From: Nepenthes gracilis
Taxonomy: Eukaryota; Streptophyta; Magnoliopsida; Caryophyllales; Nepenthaceae
Direction: 5' to 3'
Length of the DNA: 64,000 nt
Assembly: GCA_033239525.1 (NCBI GenBank)
Contig: BSYO01000002.1
Location: forward strand, 16,092,626 to 16,156,625
A model generated the notes under the pieces. It was not told the origin of the DNA. It searched no databases and saw only the letters and a program-made list of their open reading frames with translations. Positions within the stretch are counted from its first letter, which is position 1. Each line of letters begins with the position of its first letter. Of the stretch, positions 24,090-34,097 are shown piece after piece. The translations under genes and the position numbers were made by a program.

Positions 24090-24450
24090 GTTCGATGGCC
24101 GAGTAGCTGCAGTCCTTAAATGTAGCCATTATTGTGATACGATGGCCGAGTAGGTGTAGGCCTTAAATGTAGCCAATAGTTGAGTAGCTGCAGACCTTAT
24201 ATGTAGCCGTTAGATTTGGTCATGACTACGGACCTTAAATGTAGCGTTATATGATTCAGAGGTCCGAGTAGCTGCAAGCCTTAAATGTAGCCGTATGATG
24301 GTCTAGTAGCTACAGACCTTAAATGTAGCCATTTGATTTGGTCATGACTACGGACCTTAAATGTAGCGTTATATGATTCAGAGGGCCGAGAAGCTGCGGG
24401 CCTTAAATGTAGCCGTATGATGGTCGAGAGCTGCAACCTTAAATGTAGCC
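24090..24450 (+). repeat. CCTTAAATGTAGCC tandem array, element A 3' LTR
   Basis: Same higher-order arrangement as 17640-17950, with about eight CTTAAATGTAGC cores. Confidence 0.75.
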
Positions 24451-25140
24451 GGTTTTTTATGGAAATGAATTTGGAAACAGAAGCATGTTTTTGGAATTCT
24501 AATTGCATGATTTCAGAAATATGTTTGCATTGACTCCGGCCATGTTTTATGAAACTGCCTGCATATGCACCTTTATTGCATTCTATCTGTTTACTGTTCA
24601 TAACTATGCATGATTTATGCACGAGTACCTTGCTGGGATCTCTACCTCACCCCTCCTATTTTTCAGATGATAATGAGGAGTTTATGCCCGACAAAAAAGA
24701 TTGAGGCTCATTGGACTAGCTAAGCAGAATAGCTGACCAAGATTAAGTAGTAGTGCACTAGCAAAATTGATGTACTCTCTTTTGATTATTTTGGGAAACA
24801 ATTTGTACGACGCTTACACTGTGAAAATTGTGAAAGATTAATGAATATTAGTATGCTTTCGTGTGATGTTGTGGATTGAGGAATTTTTGATTCCTAGTGG
24901 CATCTCAGTTTGTTTGGGACCTTCATGTCCGACTGACCTCGTCTTGGCCGGTCAAAAGAAAGAGAAACCATGACCCCTGGCCGCCAACTCACAAAGTTGG
25001 GCCTTATGCGATCCTATGCACGCGATGTGTGTATATATAAAAGAAAAGAAAAATTTTAAGTCCACCTTTTTAATCAGAGTTTATGACCGGTTTCGATCGA
25101 CGGGCGGCCTCATGCGGTGGAATGTGGCCGCTCCGCTGCA

Positions 25141-26288
25141 GCCGCGTTGACGCCATGAAGCTCCCCTGAAATCTCTCCAGTGTTGATTCTAATTCGTTCT
25201 GGTAGAGGAGAGGAGGCCGAAATTTCTACACAAATGTGGGCAAATCTCATTCGTTCCATCTTAGCTGTAGCAGCATCCAGCTAGAGGGGCTTCCCGATAG
25301 CACTGGCTATCCAACTAAGGCTCAGGGGAGTCCAGAACTGAACCAGAACATCCTTAAGGTGTAACCAAATGGGAAAGATTTTGTGGTCCTTCTTGGAGAG
25401 TTCTATTTTAGGGGACCACTTTTTCAAGAAGATGGTTCGACCTGCAAAGGCCCATGGCCCCTGGTTCAGACAATCCAGCATCTGGGCATCATCAGGGAAT
25501 CGAAAGAGAAAAAAACTATTGTCTAGTTCTGCTCCATGGGAAATTCCAAATCTGACCCATATCCAACGGGCAATGTGGTTTACAACATTGAAATTTAATG
25601 GTGCATCATAAAAGTAGCCTACAAGAGTAGAACTCCACACAACCTTGCCTTGTTGAATAACCTCAGAAGGTGGCGTAAGTTCGATAATAGGGCCATTTTT
25701 GGAGGGGGGAAAGTATTGAAGATGAGTACCTTCATCAGCGACATCCTTTTGGACAATAGATGCCCACAAAGGAACGAGCTCAGCCGTCTTCATCGGACGA
25801 CTTTCCTTTGCAAGCAAGATTGGAAGCTCCAGAGAAGACAGAGGAGACGAGGTAACACCAGAGGAGGAAAGGGCCTCAGCTGGGGGGGAGCCACATCAGA
25901 TTTCAGGGGACAGGGCAAACATTCAGAATTCTTAGTTTTAGAATCAAGCCCCGCGGGAGTGATTGAAGGTGAAGGAGGGGAACATTGATCACGGGGGGCT
26001 CCGATTCCAACAATAGAGGGAAACAACGAGGGTAGACATCCATCGGAAGGGTTTGATTTTTTGGAGATAGAGGGGGCACCACCTTTTTTCAAAAAGGAAG
26101 CGAAAGCGGCTAGGAGAGGGTATTCAGAGTCTGAAGAAGGGGAGAAGCAGGGAGCAGGGGCGAGGGGTTCCGGCGCCATGAGGCACCGGCGAAGAGGAAG
26201 AGAGAGGGAGAGTCAGGTGGAGGGGATGGATTCAAAATCGAAGAGAGAAGGCAGAGCTTCTCTCTCTTGGATCGGTGGGGTTTTTTTG
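25141..26288 (-). pseudogene. LINE#1 ORF1, N-terminal DUF4283 part
   Basis: 5' leader with a GAGAGA hairpin (26242-26265), then an ATG at 26179 (MAPEPLAPAP). After a frameshift near 25810 there is a DUF4283 domain: PLNFNVVNHIARWIWVRFG, FAGRTIFLKKWSP, FPIWLHLKDVLVQFW, then AATAKMERMRFAHICVEI ending at about 25150. A stop follows IGKPL (near 25280). It breaks off at 25140 where the LTR of element A ends. Orientation and content fit the missing N-terminal half of the ORF1 whose tail is at 6641-7290. DUF4283 is clear; assignment to LINE#1 is inferred. Confidence 0.75.
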
Positions 26289-28731
26289 AATTTTTAAGTA
26301 TAGGTTTCAGCACAAAGCCCTCAGCAGAATCTACTCGAACACTGGTAGAAGGAACGGCTAAAGCTACAGAATCATCATGTTGCTGTAGATTGGAGCACGG
26401 GCCCGAATCCCCACCTTGAGAAAGTGAAAGGACAGTTTGAACTGAAGAAGAAAAGTCAGGTGAACCTACAACCTCTTCAGAACAATTTGTGATTCCAAGA
26501 GCGTCCATTCGGTCCACATTAGTTATCAGCCTTATGGATATTGGGGTAGCACCAGCATCCAGAAGTCCCTCACAAGCAGCAACAAGACCACGCCTCAATA
26601 CCTCAGCAAACGAAGCCTGTTGCCTTTCTTGGTGGAAGACGAGGGCAAGCTGAGCATTGCTAGGAGCTTTACCATGCAGATCAGCAGGGGCAACATGTGG
26701 GCTGGGAGAAAAATCAGCAGCTAGAGATTTATCAATCACTGCATCATCAGGATGCATATCATCCAACTGATGGTTCTCTGCCAACACAGATGAAGCTGGG
26801 TCTTGGATGAAAAATGGGACATCAGCAGCCCCAAATGAGACTTGAGCAGCTGACGCACGATTGCCTTTGAGCTCATTACTTACCAAAAAAAAAAAAAAAA
26901 AAAGCCTTTGAGCTCATTCAGCTACCTGCGTAAACATTCAACTTTGGAGGAGATATTGCTGGCAATAGGAGACGCATCCTCCTTAACTGCAAAACCGGTT
27001 GCAATCAGGGCCAGCTTTTGCTCCCCAACAAAACCAGATGGAACATCCTTGTTAGGATCCTCTAACAGAAGATAATGGGAAGAAGGGATATACTCTCCAT
27101 AGGATGATGATCCCCTAGCACCCTCGGGTAGCTAGGCATTCCCTTGATCAACCACTACCATACCAAAGGAACCATCATTGTTGAAATGCACAGGATCAGA
27201 ACCAGGTGTAGGCATCGGACTACAACACTACTCGCCCCATAAATGGATACCGGCATCAGCATTCCCATCAACTTGGACACCAGTAAATGAGATTGCATCA
27301 CATGGAATCCTTTCAAGTGAGCTAGGAGTCTCCATCAGGGTAGAGATGTTGTACACAACCGAATGGGAGCAACCACTGCGAGAAAATATCAGCCGACTGT
27401 GTGAATCACTACTGGGAGCCTCATCAAACTGGACCTCAGAAGCAGGCCGGCAAGAACCTGGCATCACAAGATCAGAAAAAGCAACTAGCACCGCACTCTC
27501 ATTAGGAACCTTATTCTGCAGCATAAGATCAAAATCCATGACCACTTTAAATACAGGGGCCTCATTACAAACCCCAACTGTAGCAAAGCCCAGCTCAGGC
27601 CGGTCCAAACAGGGCACCTGCTCGCAGGATTTAACACTTTGTTTCTCAAAATAAAAATCTACTTGATTACATTCCATCTCACTAGGAACCTCAAAACTCA
27701 AAACTGCATCAGATTGGCACATCTCAGAAGCATTACCTGGTGCATTTTGCTGAAATCCATTCGACTGATCTATAGAAGGAGAGACAGGAGTCGCTTTGGA
27801 CTCCAACTTTCTACCCATTGGGCGAGATACCGACAGAGCTTTACATAGGGCAGGGTCATACCCCCCTCTACTGCTCCTTGATAGTTTACCAGGTAATTCA
27901 ACCTCAACTTTAACAACAGACTCCTCCTCATTTGCAGAAAGCCTACTTAAGAAGATTTTTGTGGGGAGAACCGCATCAAGCTTAACTTCAACGCAAACTG
28001 GAGCATAATGCAATCGATCCATCTTAGCCGTGTAGGCATCAAGTTGAATGGGTTTACCCACTACGCTGCTGATCCAATTGAGCCCCAAAGGGGTCCAGTA
28101 TTCAACAGGAACATTCCGCAATTTTATCCAAACCGGGTGAGAATTGAGATTCTCTTTTACCAATGGCATACCCGGTTGCCATCGTTTAAGAAATAAAGAT
28201 TTACCTCTAAATGTCCACGGGCCTCTGGCCAAACAAGCTTCCAATTTTGCATCAGAAGAAAACTGAAATAGAAAGAACCCATTTGCACTCTCACCAACGT
28301 GACAGATCCCAAAACGCTGCTATACACATCGTGCAATGTGGTCAACAGTTTGAAAGTACAAGGCTTTGCCAGAGAAGTACCCAAGTAACGTTGTCCTCCA
28401 GACTTCTTTACTTTGCTGGATCACTTTGGGAGGAGGAGAGATACAAGCAATCTCTCCATCCACACACTGTGGAGGGAAGAATTTCATAAGAGAGTAGGAA
28501 GCCATACCTCTGTTCTAGACTATGTCGAACCAGGAAGAGAGGGTCGCAGCCGGCGATTTCTCGAATCTAGAGGGGCTTAGGCTACCCTCAGCAGGCGAGG
28601 GAGAAGAATAAAGAGGGAGAGCACGCGGTCGCAGAACAAAATCGGACGAAGAGGGCGAGTCTACCGGCTCTAAAGGACGAATGGGTAAAGAGGGTGGAGT
28701 GGAATCCTGGAGAGTTCAGGAGGCCGGCCAT
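26289..28731 (-). pseudogene. E2 ORF1, DUF4283 protein (broken)
   Basis: Start ATG at 28731 (MAGLLNSPGF). A DUF4283 domain covers about 28500-27950 (ACLARGPWTFRGKSLFLKRW, HPVWIKLRNVPVEYWTPLGLNWI, TAKMDRLHYAPVCVEV, LPTKIFL). The zinc knuckle expected after VEVELPGKL is absent. A long open stretch (28244-27228) of acidic/serine-rich sequence follows, then after breaks the LRRGLVAACEGLLDAGA region (about 26590) and a basic end GFVLKPILKN. A 26-bp insertion at 26878-26903 adds a frame break. Length (about 750 codons) and the KPILKN end match the short class with X3 and X5. Confidence 0.75.
26878..26903 (+). mobile_element. 26-bp retroposon insertion: ACTTACC plus poly(A)
   Basis: The insert is ACTTACC followed by 19 A. 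It is flanked by a perfect 15-bp duplication GCCTTTGAGCTCATT (26863-26877 and 26904-26918). ACTTACC-A(n) is the exact 3' terminus of the retroposon family of this window, so this is a copy truncated to its last seven bases. Confidence 0.9.
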
Positions 28732-28788
28732 GGCCGGCTCCGACGAGGAGCAGGGGAGGAAACTACTGGATTCAAATTTTAAAATCCT

Positions 28789-28814
28789 AGAGAGAGGGGA
28801 GAGCATCTCTCTCT
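28789..28814 (-). other. 5' leader hairpin of E2
   Basis: AGAGAGAG/CTCTCTCT stem of 8 bp with a 10-base loop that reads ATGCTCTCCC on the minus strand. Similar hairpins occur at the starts of X1, X6 and LINE#1. Confidence 0.5.
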
Positions 28815-28830
28815 TCGGTGAAGCATCTAG

Positions 28831-29155
28831 GAAGTGGTCATCAGTCTAATATTGAGGGAAATAAATACAAAACATTTCGTATTCACTAGGAAAAGTGTTG
28901 TTTTCCTAATCAAATCATGGATGGAGAACAGAAGGCAAGATTATTGGGATGATAGCTATAAACAAATGGGCAAGGCATTAGTGGAAGATGTCTTCCTAGA
29001 GACCACGTGTATTGGCGAGACACGTAATGATGTGGCCACACGATACCCCATAAATTCAAGCACTGCAAACGGGGGGCAAAATTCAGGGATGAGTAAGCAT
29101 CACTGAAGACATGACATCTCATTGGGAACTATGTGTCGAGATGATTGACATGGCA
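28831..29155. other. Unassigned stretch between E2 and the GC-rich array
   Basis: No domain or repeat recognised. A perfect 16-bp palindrome AGGCTTTGCAAAGCCT follows at 29156-29171. Confidence 0.4.
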
Positions 29156-30024
29156 AGGCTTTGCAAAGCCTCTATGTCGACCCAGGGGTGACAAGGGTGC
29201 TGTGGGGGCGCGCTGGGCACCACAAGGGCCCGACATTTAGGGAGTTAGGGAATGTCTCTAGCATGACTCGAGCACTGTCGGACACGACAAGGGAGCTACT
29301 GGGCATTGCTGGGGCATGCAGGAAGTGATAGCGGATGTGCTAGGAGGAGCTGGAGAGTAACCCAAACATTGCTGGGCGTGACATGAGCAATGCTGGGATG
29401 CGCTGGGCGCGACATGGGAGGTGTTGGGGCACACTAGGGAGCTGCTTGGTGTGACACTGGTGGTGCGGGGTAGTGACCCAAGCGCTACTAGGATGTGCTG
29501 GGCGCGACTAGGAGGTGCTTGGCATGACACTGGTTGTGTCGAGGTGTGACCCAGGCACTACTGGGCATAACACTGGTTATGCTGGGGAGGGACCAAGGTG
29601 CTACCTAGCACAACATGATCATTACTGGCACGCGACTAGGGTGCTGTTGGGCCATAACAAGGGAGCAGCATGGGCACAACAAGGGCACTAATGGGGCACG
29701 ACAAGGCTACTGCTGGGCCTCAACAAGGAAGCAGCAACGGCACTACACCAGCACTATTGGGTGCGACAAGGCCACTGATGGGGTGCGACAAGGTTGTTGC
29801 TGGGGCACAAGAGCACTGTTGGACAGCAACAAATGAGCCACACGAGCGCAACACCAGCGCTACTGAGGGCAACAAGGGCACTGATGGGCCATGACAAAGG
29901 AGCTGTTGGGGCACATTGGACGCAACGAGTGATACGGGCGCTACTATTTGTGACAAGGGACTGGGATGGGTGCATCACGGGTGCGACATTGGCACTAGTG
30001 GTGTGGACAAAGGCACTGTTAGGG
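29156..30024. repeat. GC-rich degenerate minisatellite, part 1
   Basis: Irregular units of about 21-25 bp around CTGCTGGGCACGACAAGGG. G-runs fall every 10-15 bases on the plus strand. It stays open in several frames on both strands because the unit lacks stop codons. It ends at the duplication beside the 30,025 insertion. Confidence 0.8.
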
Positions 30025-30573
30025 TTTTTTTTTGGTAAGTAAGTTAGATGTATTAAAGGAAAAAAAAATTTTACAACCTATGATTTAACTCCAAGTGTTT
30101 TTCTAACTTGGAATAAAATCATAACCACGGGGGCTTACCCTGAAACACATGTTAAAAACAAAAAACAAAAACAAAATCTAGCACCGAAACATCATTTGTT
30201 GAAAAGCATAAACCTAACATGCAATGTTCTTAGCAGTAAACCGAGGCTCAATTGTGGTTTCAAAAGAAACCAAATCATACACCTCAAGCAATGCGTCAGC
30301 AGGACAGGCGCACACACATCACATTGTCGAATCACAATGAGTAACTCCAAACAGCAAAGACGGCTGAAAAACAAAGGCTTCAGAATCTCCACACACAACG
30401 TAGCATATTCACTCCGAAGCAGACGACAATTAAATGCTTCAGCGCTTCAGCAGAAACGCTCGAGAGTAGGTAGCCCGCTACTTCAACTACAAACCAGTGC
30501 ATCGCACCAAATCCTCAACGACACATTGAAGATTGCCCGGCTCAAAATTGTCAAGATTTCATCATAACAGAGG
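30025..30573 (-). mobile_element. LINE-like 3' fragment inserted in the minisatellite
   Basis: Starts with poly(T) and TTTGGTAAGTAAG (the minus-strand 3' end) and carries the 3' hairpin at 30079-30123. Flanked by AGGCACTGTTAGGG (30011-30024) and AGGCATTATTAGGG (30574-30587), a 14-bp duplication with two mismatches. 549 bp, 5'-truncated, non-coding. Confidence 0.88.
30079..30123 (-). other. 3' hairpin
   Basis: Outer stem TATGATTT/AAATCATA. On the minus strand the core reads AAGT-TAGAAAAAC-ACTT. Confidence 0.65.
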
Positions 30574-30587
30574 AGGCATTATTAGGG

Positions 30588-32450
30588 TGTGACAAGGGAG
30601 GGCCATCGGTGCGATAAGGTAGCTACTGGATGATAAGGGATCAGCTGGGGCATGTAGGGCTCGACAAGGGTATTGGTGGGATGCGTTGCAGAGCTACTCG
30701 GCGCTACACTAATGGTGTTGGGGAGGGACCCAGGCACGACACGGGGGCGACAAGGACATTACTAGGTGAGACAAAGGCACTGCTTGGGTGAGACACGGGT
30801 GTAGCAGGGTGCAACAAGGATGTCGCTGGGCACGATAAGGAAAATACTGGGTGCCACAAGGGCACAACATGGGTGGTGCTGGATCGACCCAGGCACTACT
30901 GGGGATGACACAAGCACTGTAGGGACGTGATGGGTGCAACAAGGGCATTATTGGGGCATGCTGGGGAGCTACTGGGTGCAACAAGGGTGTTCCTGGGGAG
31001 CGACCCAGGTACTACTGGGCGCGACAACAACGTTGTTGGGGCACATCCCCGGTGTGACACAAGCACTTGTGGACTCGACGAGGGAGCTACTGGAGCACGA
31101 AAAGTGCGACGCAAGAGTTGCAGGGAGTAACTAGGGATTGGCACGGGCACGACACAAGTGCTGTTGGGCACGACAAGGGAGATATTAGATGGGACACCAA
31201 TGCTACCGGGTGCAACAAGGGCACTGATGGTGTGCGACAAGGGAGCTGCTGGGGCACGTTGGACGTGACAAGTGACACGGGCACTATTGGTTGTGACAAG
31301 GGACCGACATGGGTGCAACACAGGTGTGACACTGGCACTGCTGGGCACGACAAGGGCACTTCTGGGGTGCGATAAGGGAGTGGCATAGTCGCGACAAGGC
31401 AGCTGTTGGGCAACAAGGCATCAACTAGGGCACCTAAGGCTCGACAAGGGCATCAGTGGGGTGTGCTGGGAAGTTGCTGGGTGCAATCTGCGGTGCTGCG
31501 GTGCGAACCAGGCACAGCCGGGCATGACATGGGGGCGACAAGGGCACTGGTTAGGTGCGACACAAGTGTCATAGGGTGTGACAACGATGCCGTTGGGCAC
31601 GACAATGAAGCTACTAGGTCCATAAGGGCATGACACGGGTGGTGTTGGTTCAACCCAGGCATTGCTAGGGATGACACGAGCACCGTAGGGACGCACTTGC
31701 CATGGCAAGGGCACTGCTGGGGCTCGCACGGGAGCTGCTGGGCCCGACAAGAGCGTTCCTGGGGAGCAACCCTAGTGCTGGTAGATGCGACAACAATGTT
31801 GCTAAGGCTCAACACCGTCATGACACCAACACTTCTGGGCGCGACAACGGAGCTACTGGAGCACAAAAAGTGTGACGCGGGCGCTGCTTGGAGTGACAAT
31901 GGACAAGCGCAAGGGTGACACTAGCACTGTTTGGCGCGACAAGGGAGCAATTGGGCACGACACTAGCACGCAAGGGCATTCCTTGAGTACTACTAGGGAG
32001 CTGCTGGAGCACGATAAGCAACGCTGGTGCCACTGGGAATGACAAGGAACCAGCACAGCCGCAACACCAATGCTACTGGGCATGACAGCGGAGCTGCTGG
32101 GTGCAACATAGGTGTGACAAGGGCATTCCTGGGGTGCAACACGGGTGCGACACCAGCACTGCTTTGTGAGACAAGGGAGTTACTGGAGCATGACAAGCGA
32201 CAAGGGACCATCATGGGCGCGACACCAGTGCAGCTTGGCGTGGCAAGGAGATGGTGGGTGCAACACCGACGTGACACCAGCACTATTAGATGTAACAAAG
32301 GGAGCTGCCGCAGCATGACAGTGATGCAGGCACTGCTGGGGGTGCAAGGGACCAGCACGGGCGCGACACCAGCGTTGCTGGGCGTAACAAAAGGGAGATA
32401 CTGGGCGCAACACCAGCATGACAACGACATTCCTGGGAGCACTACTGTGT
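30588..32450. repeat. GC-rich degenerate minisatellite, part 2
   Basis: Same units as part 1, with the same open frames on both strands. From 30717 it lies in duplication copy 1. Confidence 0.8.
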
Positions 32451-33582
32451 GCGAGAAGTGTGATGAAGCAGATTTTTTTATTTCAAAAATCTTCCCGTCA
32501 GAATTCTTCCAAAGCTAAGTCTCAAGATGAAGAAATCGGGAAACAGTCCAAACTGAACCAACACATGCACGAGTACAAAGAATAAAGACTTTAAAATGTA
32601 TATATATATATATATTTTTTATCTCTTTGTGCCTGTTCTTCGGTTGGCAGTTTGGTAGGCTGGTTAATCCGGAGCTTCTTTTAGTTATGTGGCTGTTGTT
32701 TCGACAGCTGGTGACGATCTTTGTTGAAACCTTTTCCCCTGTATATCTCATTGGTTTCATGATTCTTTCATGGCAAGTCGAGCTTTGCCCTAGCGGCATC
32801 ATTCATCACTTTTCCAGTAAAACTCTTGGAATTATTTTCTATTTAGTATGATGAACTTAAAAAGAAAAGTTGATTCAGACCGAGGTCCTGCTGTGACCAG
32901 TAGGGTTTTGGTCTTTAAAAAAAGGGGGGTAAGTTGATCCCGATCTCTTATCCTATAGTGGTGGCTCTGCTTCATGCCATTTCCTGATGCTGATGTTGTT
33001 CTCAGGGTAGAATTCAGTGGAGATGTAGTTGAAGCAGCTGGTGATGCTGAATTCATGCCAAAAATCAATTCAGTTGGTTCTGGTGTGGTGTTTTGATGTA
33101 CTGGAGCTATGTTGGTTTAACAGACTGGGGGCTTCACACAAAATCTGGATGGTGCTGCTGCCACAAGCCCAGTTGAAGTAGCTTAGAGAGGTCTACTGTT
33201 TTATTCGCTACAATCCTCAATGAATAATGATTGCTAATTTCATGTGGACTGGTTCCTGGGGATTTAAATTGCTGTTTTTGCTGAGAAACGAATGTGCTGT
33301 TGGGAAGGTGTCTTCCAGTGCTTGGATGGTGATCCGCCGTCTTGGTGTCCGACTATGGTGGCTCTAATGCCAGATCTTGCTAGTAGTGTAGTTCATTTTG
33401 CTGTGCAGCTCGGATTTGTGAAGCTTAATGCTGATAAGGCAGCCGGAAGTAGCTGCTGGGGGAAGTGGAAAGCTGCAATTGCTCTCTTTGCTGTGTTCTG
33501 CTGAGCTTTCAAAGGAATCAGTGTTCTGCTGTGTTGCATGGTGCTGAGTTCTGCTGTTCATGCAGCAGTCCACTTGTTTGAG
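32451..33582 (+). other. Non-coding LINE-like 3' body, duplication copy 1
   Basis: Contains a (TA)n run (about 32598-32619) and then TGCTG-rich sequence typical of the long 3' regions of this retroposon family. No domain recognised. The same sequence is at 35851-36969. Confidence 0.5.
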
Positions 33583-34097
33583 TGTGAGGTTCCGAATTTA
33601 AGAACCTGATATTAATGAGGTGATTAGTGTGTTGATGATCAATACTAATCTTATGGAATGGATAAGGTTTGGTATCGGAAGAAAAATCGAAAAAGTGTTC
33701 GGGTTCGTGCAGCGGATGCACGGCTCGAGCACAAATACCAGTAGCACCTTCGCCTTCTGGCCCCTCGAGCTCCGCTCGAGCTGAAAAACCAGACCCACCG
33801 CCGCTCGCTTCCCGCTCGAGTCACGCTCGAGCAGTGGAAGACCCGTGGTGAGCCCGCTCGCCGCCCGCTCGAGCGGACGGCGCAGTATAAATACGCGTCG
33901 TCCCTCTCTCTCGTTCATTTTTGCGTGGCCTAGGGTTTTATAGAGAGAGGGAACCCCGGTTTTAGAGAGAGAAGGAGGGCGAACGAGGCCCGGGAGTCCA
34001 GATCCATCCGAGAGCCAGGTATAAAGTTGAACGCACGCGTCGAGGCAAGTGTTCTCATACTCACTTCTCGTTCTCTTTCGATGTTTTATGTATTTTC
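33583..34097 (+). mobile_element. LTR C, first 515 bp only
   Basis: TGTGAGGTTCCG start identical to 36970; cut at the duplication junction. Retains the CTCGAG cluster and the TATA box at 33886-33893. Confidence 0.88.
33886..33893 (+). promoter_or_regulatory. TATA box of truncated LTR C
   Basis: TATAAATA, just downstream of the CTCGAG cluster. This is a second copy of the LTR C promoter facing the minisatellite of copy 2. Confidence 0.6.

Larger units (their letters stand above)
7308..25140 (+). mobile_element. Element A: LTR retrotransposon with a 243-bp internal region
   Basis: 5' LTR in three pieces (7308-8344, 17218-18146, 21840-22331), internal region 22332-22574, 3' LTR 22575-25140 (2566 bp). 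The 3' LTR begins TGTAATGGCCCAG and ends near CTCCGCTGCA; the 5' LTR ends GGTCCGCCACA. About 90 bp of the 5' LTR start is missing at 7308, together with some LINE sequence, so no target duplication can be shown. The element interrupts LINE#1 ORF1. Without the two later insertions it would be about 5.3 kb. It encodes nothing and must have depended on another element. Confidence 0.85.
22575..25140 (+). repeat. Element A 3' LTR (uninterrupted)
   Basis: 2566 bp, from TGTAATGGCCC to about CTCCGCTGCA. It keeps the empty target sites of B (GTAAA, 23677-23681) and S1 (TCACC, 24647-24651). To the right, LINE#1 ORF1 sequence resumes. Confidence 0.88.
26289..28830 (-). mobile_element. E2: ORF1-type LINE element, 3' end missing
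   Basis: Minus-strand element with a 5' hairpin (28789-28814), an ORF1 (28731 to about 26289), and a break at KPILKN where the 5' end of LINE#1 begins. LINE#1 therefore appears inserted in E2 near the ORF1 end; the rest of E2 would lie beyond the left edge of the window. Confidence 0.65.
30717..34097 (+). repeat. 3.38-kb direct tandem duplication, copy 1
   Basis: 3381 bp, near-identical to 34098-37484. Contains the minisatellite part, non-coding LINE 3' sequence, and the first 515 bp of LTR C. Differences seen are mostly single-base indels in runs (for example near 32240, 32300, 32390) and a short change near 31498. Confidence 0.93.

Noticed and set aside
31453..31899. Long overlapping frames on both strands in the minisatellite
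   Set aside because: The repeat unit has no stop codons in several frames. No start context, domain or codon bias supports coding.
29156..32450. G-quadruplex array
   Set aside because: GGG runs are mostly 8-14 bases apart, longer than canonical quadruplex loops, so I do not claim it.
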